NCBI GenBank assembly: GCA_963803295.1
Contig: CAWDMC010000025.1
Coordinates: 248,001-312,000, forward strand
Direction: 5' to 3'
DNA length: 64,000 nucleotides
DNA from: CAWDMC01 sp963803295
GTDB taxonomy: Bacteria; Acidobacteriota; Terriglobia; UBA7540
Below, piece after piece: positions 1 through 8,216 of the stretch (position 1 is the first letter of the stretch; every line of letters starts with the position of its first letter). Made by a program: the position numbers and the translations under genes. The notes beneath the pieces were generated by a model. That model saw only the letters and a list, made by a program, of their open reading frames with translations. It did not search any database and had not been told where the DNA came from.

Positions 1-1585
1 TCACCAGCTGGATCTTCTGATGGAACACGCCCCACTTGTCTTGCAGGTCCGCGAGATGATGTCCGTCCGGCAGCGGTATGTTGCTCGACAACGGATTATC
101 CGCGAGCGCCACCGGATGCCCAGAACGCACGAACGTGCAGTTGTCCTGGTTCAGCGTCACCAGCCTGTCGAAGAAGTCCGGGTCAGTCTCCTCGGTTGCT
201 TTTCGAAGAGCCTTGGCCACGTCGCTACCTTTGGCCAGCTCCTCCACGTACAGCACGAGTCCTCCCACCGCGATTCCCGCCCAAACGGCTAGTCCAACGG
301 GGTTCGTGTAGTTTCCGGGCGCTGTGATCAGCGCGAACGAATTTCCGACGCCCATCAGGATCAGGGCCACCAGTCCCGCTTCCTGGCTCATATTAGAGAG
401 CGACTGGTCCGAAGCCTGAAGGAACTGCGCCACAAGCACCCTCACTTCGCCGCCCGCGTCGCGTATATCCTTTGCGATGTTGAAAAGAGATGTCTTGTCG
501 TCGCCGTCCTTGAGCGGGAAATCCGTAAACGCCCATCCCGCGAAATACGCAGCCCCTCCTGATCCCTTGGCTCGCTCCAAATCGTTCATCAGGAGGTTGT
601 AGGCCGGGATTCCGTCCACAATCGGCTCCATCCGACTGTTGAGCCGGAAACGCGCTCCGATTGAAGTGGACTGCGGATCGTTGTGCAGGTTCGGAGCGAA
701 CCACTGCGAGAGTGGCAGTAATTGCAGGTGACCGCCCGTAAATCCTGAGGCGATGGGAAAACTGTTCTGCGCCGGCGTCGCACCACTGGTCTCGCGTTCC
801 GCCAGTGCCATCACCGGGAGCGTCTCCGCGAGCAGCGGCGAAATGTGCCAGCTCACTGTTGCCGTTTGTCCGGCACCTGGAAGAGAAAGGCCTGTTAAGT
901 CGCCGGTCGCATCCGACACCTGCGTTGACGTTTGTGTATTCCCCGTTCCATCCGTGATCGTCATCGTGATCGTCTGGCCCGGGTACGGATGGCCTTGCGC
1001 GTCCAGCACTCGAAGCGAACGCCTTCCTGCAAATGCCGCCGAGAAGTTATCCCAAAGGGCGGCATCCTGAGGTTGTGTCGGGCGCAATGCTGCGGCAATC
1101 CGGTCAAACCAGGCCCACGGCGCCAGCGTCGCTCGATCCTGAAACACCACACCGAAAACTGCGCTCGTCGCTTGTACCGCCGCGTCCGTCGTAAGCAGGG
1201 GACTGTCATTCACCGGGTAAGCGGGGCTTGAATAGCCCAGGTAGAAGGTCGGCGCACCGCCTTGCATCGAGCGCAGTACGACATCGAGCGCAAACGGCAG
1301 CATCGACAATTCCAGCAGCTTCGGAATTCCCAATGCCGTCGAGTCCCCAGACGTAATATCCACCGACTTCGGGCACGAATCCGCCGGCCACTGGACGCCA
1401 ACAGTCGTGTGTCCCGTCGCAGGCACAATTCGCATCAGGAGGATCTTCGAATTCTCGTACCGCGCAGGAGTCGCCGGCGTAGGGTTGCCGAGATACCGGT
1501 CAGGAAACTGGAGCAGGTAGTCAGGCGCGCTGAAGAGCCTCACATCGGCGAAGTTGAAAGGTGGGCGCAAGACTCCCAATGCCAC
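1..1585 (-). CDS. Phospholipase D-like protein, partial (3' end outside window)
   Basis: An uninterrupted reading frame of about 528 codons runs from near the stop of the large upstream gene to the left edge, so the C-terminus is missing. The start is either GTG at 1585 or, better placed behind an AGGAG, TTG at 1579. No Sec signal peptide is seen. Around residue 330 there is a stretch typical of the beginning of a PLD domain (IPAYNLLMNDLERAK ... YFAGW), and the last readable residues contain GVFHQK, the H-x-K half of an HKD catalytic motif. Between them, at about residues 405-447, lie two hydrophobic segments that could be membrane helices. The first 300 residues match nothing I recognise. 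Family knowledge: HKD enzymes cleave phosphodiesters in phospholipids or nucleic acids, and two HKD halves are normally needed. The second half would lie beyond the edge. Pairing with the preceding gene suggests a two-gene operon; substrate unknown. Confidence 0.72.
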   Translation of the reverse strand, partial: MALGVLRPPFNFADVRLFSAPDYLLQFPDRYLGNPTPATPARYENSKILLMRIVPATGHTTVGVQWPADSCPKSVDITSGDSTALGIPKLLELSMLPFALDVVLRSMQGGAPTFYLGYSSPAYPVNDSPLLTTDAAVQATSAVFGVVFQDRATLAPWAWFDRIAAALRPTQPQDAALWDNFSAAFAGRRSLRVLDAQGHPYPGQTITMTITDGTGNTQTSTQVSDATGDLTGLSLPGAGQTATVSWHISPLLAETLPVMALAERETSGATPAQNSFPIASGFTGGHLQLLPLSQWFAPNLHNDPQSTSIGARFRLNSRMEPIVDGIPAYNLLMNDLERAKGSGGAAYFAGWAFTDFPLKDGDDKTSLFNIAKDIRDAGGEVRVLVAQFLQASDQSLSNMSQEAGLVALILMGVGNSFALITAPGNYTNPVGLAVWAGIAVGGLVLYVEELAKGSDVAKALRKATEETDPDFFDRLVTLNQDNCTFVRSGHPVALADNPLSSNIPLPDGHHLADLQDKWGVFHQKIQLV

Positions 1586-1587
1586 TC

Positions 1588-4500
1588 CTATGCAGTCACC
1601 ACGTTGCTCACTACGGATTGCCCTGTCGGCGTCTTCAGACTCGCCCTATAATGCATAGGCGCTCCTGTTTTAGCCGTATCGAACGACATCTGCCCCGTGC
1701 TGATCAGTGTAGAAACTCGTTCCCACGTCCTCTCGTCTGCTGAGCGTTCCAGTACGAACGGCGTCTTCTCTGCCCCCGGCCACGTCCACTGAAAATGCAG
1801 TCCCCCTGCTACGAGGCTCACCGCGAGGGTAGGCGCTGCCGGTGGTGGCGGTGTGAACGGAATTCGCCACGGCCCTCGGGGCGGGCACGGAATTCCGTCC
1901 GCGGTCACCGTCGATAGCCACGCACGCACCGGACCTGCGTCATTGGCATCTTGCTGCACCAGAACCCTCCAGCCTTGTGCATCGTGCTCGAGCGTGGACA
2001 GCGCAATAACCTGAGGCATCAGCACAGAGTTGTCGTCCAGTCGCAGGCGGATGTTGCCGGCGGGCGCTAAATCGGGCCGGTTCGGCACTCGGATCAATTG
2101 CGCACCAGGCGAGGCATCGGGCGCTGCCGCGCTCCGGAATACCAGCAGATGCGTCAGCTGGGCACTTTCCGGAACCAGGAAGCGCAAGCTCTCCTCCGGA
2201 TCCGTGGGACGTCGCGTGTCTGGCTGGGGATTCGGACCCGGCATCGGCGACGGCACTCTTACCACGACATTCGGCACCACGCCTTCCACCGACAATTGGC
2301 CCATCGCGTTCGCTTTTCGCACGCGGTACACGTAGCGCGCCGCGATTGGAGGTAGGCTTTCGTCGAAATCCAAAGTCGCAAAGGTCTTCTCGCTCACCGC
2401 CTGAAATAGGCGCTCGCGGAACGGATGCAGGTGAGCCAGCAGCACGATGAACCGATCGTCCAGGCTTTCGAAATTGCCTGCACCGATCGCAGCGATGATC
2501 GTCGCGCGATCCGCGGGATTTCCGATCGTCACCGGCTGGCTCGTCTCGCCCGGACGTGCATTCACCGGCAGCGCCAACAATTGCCCGTTCACCACGCTGT
2601 ACGCCTGCAGCAGGTCCACGGAATGCACTCGCTCGTGCATCACAGACGCGCCGCCCGGAAGTCCCGAACTCGTCAGAAATGGGCCTAGGTCCAGATGGAA
2701 TTTCACCTGGCCAGTCGATGGCTCGGGCGCGATCACCCGCTGCGCCGGACCGCTCGGCGGAGGCGGTTGATAATCCGGCCTCACCAGCCGCTTGCCTTGA
2801 CACAACACTGCCGCTACACTGCTCTCGTTACCCGGCAGCGGCCCGCCCGGATTGATTCCCGTAAACGCGTCTGGCACATAGCTCTGATCGTCCGCGGCAG
2901 TCACCCCTACCCAGATGGAGTCGCGTGGATGCGTGTCGCTCAGTTGCAAGCGGTCGCGAATTACCGCTTGATAGACTTCCGCCCCCGTGACGTCCAGAAA
3001 CTTCTTGCCGGGCGCCGGCTCCAGCCGTTCCCGCCATCCGATCGCACGTGTCAATTGATTCGAGTATTTGATCTGAAGCGTAATCGCGCCAGGCGCGGGC
3101 ACTCGAAAGCCGCCTCCCGGAGCCGCAATCGTCGTCTGCACCGTCGCCTGAATATCGGTGCCGCCTGTGTGCGACGAAATGAAGAATGGATACCCGGCAT
3201 TCAGATATTGATTCTGCGCCGCGTTCGGAGCTACAACCCGATCCATGATCAAGTGGACCTGGTACACTCCCGGGTGGTTCGGATCCGCCGTCGCGCTAAT
3301 CAGCTTGCCGGGAACTTCGTCTAGTGGCGGCGCCAGGTATAACCGGAATTGCTTGGCGAACGGATCCAGCGCGCGCTGCTTGGCGTGCCATCCCCAGTTC
3401 AGAACAATCGCACTGTCGCTGCTTCCCAGCAGTGCGATCTCCTGCGGAGTCATCCCCTCTGCCCCCCGCACCAGGACCGTCGCGAACACGCCCGTCGGTG
3501 CAGCCGACGGCAGAGCGTCCGCCGGACGCTCGTCCGGCGCTGCCGGAATCGGCGGTGGCTCATGTTTCTCCAAACGCACTGGATCGGTCTGCGTGAACGT
3601 CGCGCTCGTCCGTCCAACCGCGTCTACCGCTCCCACCCGATACCGGAGTATGGTGCCTGGAGCCGGCGGTTTCGGCGCTGCCTGCCCCTCAGTCCCCGTC
3701 ATGAACACGTCGCGATAGAGAAACTGCGACGACACGCTGCGAGGCCCGCCCGACTCCGGGAAAATCTCCATCAGATCCAGGCCCGCGCGAATTGTCGTGT
3801 CTCTCACTGCCTCGTCTCTGCTGCCCAGAACCAGATTGTCGCCGCCCACAACCGGCTGCCATGGGCCATTCGGCTCCACGTGTCGCTGTACCTGGAACGA
3901 CGTAACCTCCAGCGGAGGCGGCACCGTTTCACCGGGCGGCCAGAAACTCAACCCCGGCATTAATGCCGCCTGCCAGCGTACGTCGATTCCTAGCACGTGC
4001 TTTGGTGGAATCTGGAATGCATTCGTTTGAAAATGCGCGCCTGCTTGCAGGCTCACCGCTTGAGCGGATACAGGCGGCGCCGGACGCGGAGTGTTTATCA
4101 GAGGAACCGGCGAAACGACCATTGGTACTGGCACCAGCGTCCCGCCCGTCGAACTGAAAGCAGGCGAGGTCAGCGCGAACAGAAACCCCATCCCTGTGAT
4201 TCGTAATTGCGTTACCGGCTGCGGAAATGTGACCGTTGCTTCGCTCACCGGAGGAACTGGTATTGGCGCGGTGAACGTGCCCCACGCCACGCCCCCCTCA
4301 ACCTTGAGATTATGTCCCGGGTCGAGTGACAGCGCGATGCTGGTCGTCGGCAGCGGTAGGTCGATTACCGCGCTGTATTGATCCAACAGCCCATCAATCC
4401 ACGGGATCCCCGCTGGCTGCGGCTCCAGCTTGACGCCGCGCCGCGTGCTCACTCTAAGTCCCGTCTGCGCGACACTCGGAGCGCGACTCACTATCGCGGG

Positions 4501-5490
4501 CGCAGGCAACCGGAAGCGGCAGTCATGCAGGTAAAAGTCGCGCGGCAGTGCCGTGCCGCTCGGAATCGTGTGGAACCCGTAAATGGCCCGCGTCCCGCCC
4601 GGATAGCTGCCGGTAATCCGATAGTCGTAGCTGTTTCCCGCCACCAGCGCCGGATCGTTATCGAAATACGAGAAGCCTAACGCCCGCCGCCACAGAGGAC
4701 TCGAGTACACCATCTGCAGCGGATCGAGCAGGCACATCTCGTCAAACTCGTCGGACGTCGTCGTCCGCATCAGCAGGGTGTCCTGAATCGGTTCTGGCGG
4801 TGGCGTCTTCGCGATCCCGCGGATCATATCCATGAATTGGTGGAACCGCGTTGGATCGATAGTCTCGCCCGGTAGCAGCCGCCTTCTAGCCTCAGCCAGT
4901 TCGGCGTCCGGAGTGGTCAAAGCCAGCATCAACTCGTGGATCGGAAGCTGAAGCGTCGCCAGCAATTTCGCGCCGCTCCAGTCGTCTTTGTCGTATTGGT
5001 AACGGCAGATTCGGACGTTCGGATTTACCGACGGAATCACCGGACTCCGTAGATACATCACCACCTTATCGAGCGGCGTCGCGCCCAGGTCGAACGCTCC
5101 GCTCAGCGGACCCGCAAATGCCGCCGCCTTCCCGCTTCGAATGCCGTAGAGGAACGCAATATAATCTGTGACCGTACCGTGAATTCCGCCGCTCGGTGGA
5201 TTCAACTCGAGCGTGCACACCAGGCATGGGCCGCCTTCGGGTCCCGGCCACAACCCTTGCGCAACCACCATCACGCCGAGGTCCAGCCGCAGTTCTTCAG
5301 CGCCTTTGAGCAAGGTCGCCGTCACGACATCGCACACGCTCGGAGTGTGCAGCGGACCCAGACTGTTCCGCCTCTCAATCCGCCATCCGCCCGGCGAATA
5401 GATGTACTCAGGCGGACCTGACCAGATCAAATGCACACCCTTTACGGGTAGCTCCACCACTGGAATCGCCCTAGTGAAAATATCTGTCAC
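1588..5490 (-). CDS. Very large unrecognised protein with fibronectin-III-like modules
   Basis: Encodes 1,300 residues with no signal peptide and no clear membrane segment. The N-terminal third (VHLIWSGPPEYIYSPGGWRI ...) contains no motif I can name. The middle and C-terminal parts are proline-rich beta-strand modules that resemble fibronectin type III repeats, for example near the C-terminus a core with FQWTWPGAEKTPFVLERS followed by MHYRASLKTPTGQSVVSNVV. That suggests a scaffold or binding protein rather than an enzyme. It lies two bases before the phospholipase-D-like gene on the same strand, so the two are probably co-transcribed and work together. A cytoplasmic protein of this type delivered by a non-Sec route (for example a contractile injection system) is possible, but no such genes are in view. 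The start ATG at 5490 begins MTDIFTRAIP; an upstream AG-rich binding site is weak. Function is unknown. Confidence 0.75.
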   Translation of the reverse strand: MTDIFTRAIPVVELPVKGVHLIWSGPPEYIYSPGGWRIERRNSLGPLHTPSVCDVVTATLLKGAEELRLDLGVMVVAQGLWPGPEGGPCLVCTLELNPPSGGIHGTVTDYIAFLYGIRSGKAAAFAGPLSGAFDLGATPLDKVVMYLRSPVIPSVNPNVRICRYQYDKDDWSGAKLLATLQLPIHELMLALTTPDAELAEARRRLLPGETIDPTRFHQFMDMIRGIAKTPPPEPIQDTLLMRTTTSDEFDEMCLLDPLQMVYSSPLWRRALGFSYFDNDPALVAGNSYDYRITGSYPGGTRAIYGFHTIPSGTALPRDFYLHDCRFRLPAPAIVSRAPSVAQTGLRVSTRRGVKLEPQPAGIPWIDGLLDQYSAVIDLPLPTTSIALSLDPGHNLKVEGGVAWGTFTAPIPVPPVSEATVTFPQPVTQLRITGMGFLFALTSPAFSSTGGTLVPVPMVVSPVPLINTPRPAPPVSAQAVSLQAGAHFQTNAFQIPPKHVLGIDVRWQAALMPGLSFWPPGETVPPPLEVTSFQVQRHVEPNGPWQPVVGGDNLVLGSRDEAVRDTTIRAGLDLMEIFPESGGPRSVSSQFLYRDVFMTGTEGQAAPKPPAPGTILRYRVGAVDAVGRTSATFTQTDPVRLEKHEPPPIPAAPDERPADALPSAAPTGVFATVLVRGAEGMTPQEIALLGSSDSAIVLNWGWHAKQRALDPFAKQFRLYLAPPLDEVPGKLISATADPNHPGVYQVHLIMDRVVAPNAAQNQYLNAGYPFFISSHTGGTDIQATVQTTIAAPGGGFRVPAPGAITLQIKYSNQLTRAIGWRERLEPAPGKKFLDVTGAEVYQAVIRDRLQLSDTHPRDSIWVGVTAADDQSYVPDAFTGINPGGPLPGNESSVAAVLCQGKRLVRPDYQPPPPSGPAQRVIAPEPSTGQVKFHLDLGPFLTSSGLPGGASVMHERVHSVDLLQAYSVVNGQLLALPVNARPGETSQPVTIGNPADRATIIAAIGAGNFESLDDRFIVLLAHLHPFRERLFQAVSEKTFATLDFDESLPPIAARYVYRVRKANAMGQLSVEGVVPNVVVRVPSPMPGPNPQPDTRRPTDPEESLRFLVPESAQLTHLLVFRSAAAPDASPGAQLIRVPNRPDLAPAGNIRLRLDDNSVLMPQVIALSTLEHDAQGWRVLVQQDANDAGPVRAWLSTVTADGIPCPPRGPWRIPFTPPPPAAPTLAVSLVAGGLHFQWTWPGAEKTPFVLERSADERTWERVSTLISTGQMSFDTAKTGAPMHYRASLKTPTGQSVVSNVVTA

Positions 5491-5703
5491 AAGTTACCTG
5501 GCCCAGATCGCCGTATTATAGTCCCAATCGGATCAGCACAACATCGGTGATTTCTTTCACGGCGATTTCTTTCACGGACTCTTTACTGCCGAAACGGCGC
5601 TGACGTCCATCTGCGTGCCGGCGTCGTTTCGTTTCACATTGAACTGATCGGCCATTGTGAAGCGTCATCGCCAAGAGCCGCCATCCTAGAAACCAGATCC
5701 TGA

Positions 5704-6009
5704 TTGCGAGGTTTACATCGTGCAGCGAAAAAGTGGATGCTAGCACTATTGGCTCTTGTCCTTGCTTTGTTCCCGGGCGACCCAAGCAAGACAGCGGGGC
5801 AAGCGCGAGACTCAGCCTCAGCTGAATTCCAACAGCTGAGCACGCGATTGGATTTGAGTGCGAACCAGAAGGAAAAGCTCAGGCCTATCTTACAGGCGGA
5901 GGCTCAACAGTTACAGCAGTCCAGAAGGATAGTTCATTGACGAAATGGCAGAAATGGACGAAGGCGCGCAAAATTGACGAGTCCTATGACCTGAAGGTGA
6001 ATGCCTAGA
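5704..6009 (+). pseudogene. Frameshifted Spy/CpxP-like periplasmic protein
   Basis: The frame starting near 5704 (TTG) encodes a signal-peptide-like N-terminus (KKWMLALLALVLALFPG) and then a helix of the type found in small acidobacterial Spy/CpxP-like proteins (LDLSANQKEKLRPILQAEAQ). It stops at 5938-5940 after QQSRRIVH. In the next frame the family pattern resumes as VQKDSSLTKWQKWTKAR and runs to a stop at 6007-6009, as expected if one base was lost near 5919. The usual second LTPEQQ-type helix is absent, so the gene is both frameshifted and truncated. Family membership is from memory of the pattern; the frameshift is visible directly. Confidence 0.55.
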
Positions 6010-6343
6010 AGCGAATCACGGTTGACAACGATGACTACTACCTCGATTGCTCTTCTTCAATCGGCGTTTGCGCCGGCTGATAGCGGTGGATCTCAAGTTA
6101 GGCCGCTTCCGCGCCGCCGACAAAGAACAGATGGAACTCTATCTCCGTTGGCTCGAAAAGCCCGAACGCCAGCCCGGAGAGGAATCGACTTTGGGTCTCA
6201 TCCTCTGCGCCGGCAAGTCTGACGAGCACGCCGAACTGCTGCAGCTCGAGCGTAGCGGCATTCGAGTCGCTGAGTACCTGACGGAACTGCCGCCCCGGGA
6301 AGTCTTGGAGCGGAGGCTCCACGAAGCCCTCCGAGCTGCTTAA
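6010..6343 (+). pseudogene. C-terminal remnant of YhcG (DUF1016) PDDEXK nuclease
   Basis: From 6010 one frame reads KRITVDNDDYYLD, then a shift of one base near 6045 leads into LFFNRRLRRLIAVDLKLG and continues to the stop at 6341-6343 (REVLERRLHEALRAA). This order is the C-terminal nuclease half of the YhcG/DUF1016 family, where a D-x-Y-LDLLFY-H/N-R-x-L ... ELK/DLK stretch carries the PDDEXK active site. The N-terminal half of roughly 200 residues is missing and the reading frame is broken, so the gene is dead. YhcG-type nucleases are often found in defence or mobile regions, in line with the other broken genes here. Confidence 0.68.
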
Positions 6344-6451
6344 GAACGCTTCGACCGCGCCCTTGATTCGACTTCGCAGCCGGAATAACTGATATCGGAG
6401 CGCCCCCCGCGGCCCTTCGAGACCAGCGGTGAACGCGGGCGGCACCACCCG

Positions 6452-6907
6452 TCAGAACGGGACGCTATCGTCCAACGGATTTTCCAGTTCCTGGGCCTTG
6501 GTATTGCCCCCTCGCGACTGATCTTCGGCCGCTTCCCTCCGCTCGGAATTCCCGTTCCCATTGCCACTGCCATTCCCGCTCAGCAGGCGCAACTGGGTGA
6601 CGACGACCTCAGTCACTTTGCGCGCGTTACCCTCGCGGTCGTCGTATCTCCGTATTTGCAGGCGGCCTTCCACGAAGACCAGCTTGCCCTTCGTCACATA
6701 TTGCCCGGCGATCTCGCCGAGCTTGTTCCGGCAGACGCAAGGAAACCACTCAAGATGGTCCTTCTTTTCACCGTCGCGGCTCCTAAAAGATTCGTTGGCG
6801 GCGAGCGAGAAGTTGGCGACCGGCTTCCCGCCGGCCGTGTACCTCAACTCGGCATCACCGCCGGACCAGCCGATTAACACAACTTTGCTTACCCCAAGCT
6901 CCGACAT
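6452..6907 (-). CDS. ssb: Single-stranded DNA-binding protein
   Basis: Encodes 151 residues. The ATG at 6907 is chosen over longer frames because it begins MSELGVSKVVLIG, the standard beginning of an OB fold, and follows a good AAAAAAGGAG ribosome site. The OB fold covers residues 1-110 (AELRYTAGGKPVANFSLA, then W-F-x-C-V-C-R and GKLVFVEGRLQIRRYDD). A Gly/Asn/Ser-rich linker follows, ending in the acidic tip DDSVPF, the site that recruits replication and repair partners such as RecO, PriA and exonuclease I. Function: it coats single-stranded DNA as a tetramer. It sits alone in a region of broken genes, so it may be a second, element-borne copy rather than the main chromosomal one; the window cannot decide this. 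Confidence 0.93.
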   Translation of the reverse strand: MSELGVSKVVLIGWSGGDAELRYTAGGKPVANFSLAANESFRSRDGEKKDHLEWFPCVCRNKLGEIAGQYVTKGKLVFVEGRLQIRRYDDREGNARKVTEVVVTQLRLLSGNGSGNGNGNSERREAAEDQSRGGNTKAQELENPLDDSVPF

Positions 6908-7126
6908 GGCCTTCACTCCTTTTTTGAATTTCCTGGCTGCTTGTTCTGCGTACAGCGGCGCCTCGAGGTGCTGGGCCGATAATTGCTGCCCAAGGAGTGC
7001 ATGGGACTGACGGGGATACCGCTGGCAATTCGCCCGACAACCACTTAGAATCTGAAGACGATAGGATCTCGTCCATGGAGGGAGAGCGAGGTGAGCCGTC
7101 GTGCGGGCCTCAACAGGATTGAACAC

Positions 7127-7437
7127 CTCTCTTGGTGTCTGTTTGGTGTCTATTTTTTAGGGCACGACGGAGAATTAATGGGAGTATCGAGAACTAATGG
7201 AAACACAGTTCTAGCCTGTATACATGCGGCAGGAGACGCACTTGGTTGATTGTATTCATCTTGGCAGATGTCGGTGGGATCGAATCCTCTCTTCGGCACC
7301 AACTCCTGTTTTATCTTTTTACTTGCAATAATTTAAGATCGTCCTAGGCTAGTCTCTTGGTGTCTATGAGTTTCTGAAAACAGACACCAAGGACATGACC
7401 ATGAACTTTCCAGCATTGAATGCCGATCAGCGTCCCG
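7127..7437. other. Gene-free stretch with TTGGTGTCT repeats and a tRNA-like relic
   Basis: No coding region is supported. CTTGGTGTCT occurs at 7131-7140, TTGGTGTCTA again at 7143, and CTTGGTGTCT at 7356-7365, where it forms a perfect 10-base inverted repeat with AGACACCAAG at 7382-7391. Between the copies lies a degraded tRNA-like sequence (separate entry). The layout resembles the scar of an integrated element. Confidence 0.5.
7211..7302 (+). pseudogene. Degenerate tRNA-Leu-like sequence
   Basis: The 3' part contains a T-loop-like ATCGAAT followed by CTTCGGCACCA, which matches the 3' acceptor strand plus CCA of a tRNA-Leu. Upstream, GGCAGGAGACGCACTTGGTT resembles the D-arm and anticodon-arm region of the same tRNA. 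The 5' acceptor strand GCCGAAG is not present (GCCTGTA instead) and the T-stem pairs poorly, so a working cloverleaf is unlikely. It is best read as a relic, perhaps from integration at a tRNA gene. Confidence 0.35.
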
Positions 7438-7863
7438 GGCGCCCCTTACAGCGGCTTGGCCCGGCGGTTCCCCACTTTTCCCCAGAATTTTGTCTACACT
7501 GAATCTTCCGGTAGCTCGACCTACCACGCTCTGCAGATGAAGGCAGAGAGGCACTTCGGTGGCGGGCTAGCCTTTCTTCTGAGCTACACTTATTCGCACG
7601 CCGTGGACACGAACTCCACTTTTGGGTCCGATGATCGCAACGCTAACGCCCCTCAGAATTCGCTCGATCTCGCCTCCGAGAAGGCATCTTCCGACTTCGA
7701 CTTCCGCCATCGCTTGTCGGTAGCGTATGTTTATGATCTGCCTTTTGGGAACAACCTGCTGCACTCCCGCAACCATGCCGCGAACTACGCGATTTCGGGA
7801 TGGGAGTTCGGGGGGATCGTCACGGCTCAGGCGGGTCCACCTGTCTTGTGTCAAAAGGAATGA
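7438..7863 (+). pseudogene. Fragment of an acidobacterial TonB-dependent receptor
   Basis: The translation (STYHALQMKAERHFGGGLAF, SYTYSHAVDTNSTFGS, DFDFRHRLSVAYVYDLPFG, YAISGWEFGGIVTAQAGPP) closely parallels the late barrel region of Oar-like outer-membrane receptors; compare the intact receptor at 16254-19898, which has SKTGMHVLASFTWS and KSFVLSYIYELPVGRGK at the same place. The signal peptide, regulatory-like domain, plug and most of the barrel are missing, as is the final segment. A stop arises after VLCQKE, where unrelated sequence takes over. This is a decayed internal piece. Confidence 0.75.
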
Positions 7864-7866
7864 CCC

Positions 7867-8133
7867 GACATTGAGATTGATGCCGCTGCGGCTAGGCGCG
7901 ATTGGGAAAAGGTGCGGAATCTTGCCGGTGAACTGGGCGAGAAGGGCTGGGCGAACCGTGCCCGCGGTGAACTGGGATTGCTGGCTTTCTTGGAAGGTGA
8001 TTCCAAAGGTGCTTCGCGGCTTGTTGGAGAGGCACTCCTTAAGGCAATGGCGACAGCCGATACCGGAGGCCAAGTAAGATATTTGAAGGCAATAGCTCTC
8101 CTGAAATGGTGGACTCAGGAAATTGACCGTTAA
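7867..8133 (+). pseudogene. Fragment of a TPR/CHAT-type protein
   Basis: Immediately after the receptor fragment, a frame from about 7867 reads PDIEIDAAAARRDWEKVRNL and continues to the stop at 8131-8133. The pattern (ARGELGLLAFLEGDSKGA, then EALLKAMATADTGGQVRYL) is that of a helical repeat segment found in large acidobacterial TPR proteins that often carry a CHAT protease domain. There is no start with a ribosome site and the C-terminal domain is missing, so a remnant is more likely than a small gene. The family call is from pattern memory only. Confidence 0.45.
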
Positions 8134-8216
8134 GTTAACGCCCAAGAGGTCGCGCCGTGGGGCTACATGATTGCGCCGCTGACGCGGCGCCAATCCCCAG
8201 TGCAGACTATCTTCCC

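Noticed and set aside
7211..7302. A working tRNA-Leu gene
   Set aside because: The 5' acceptor strand does not pair with the CTTCGGC 3' strand and the T-stem has mismatches.
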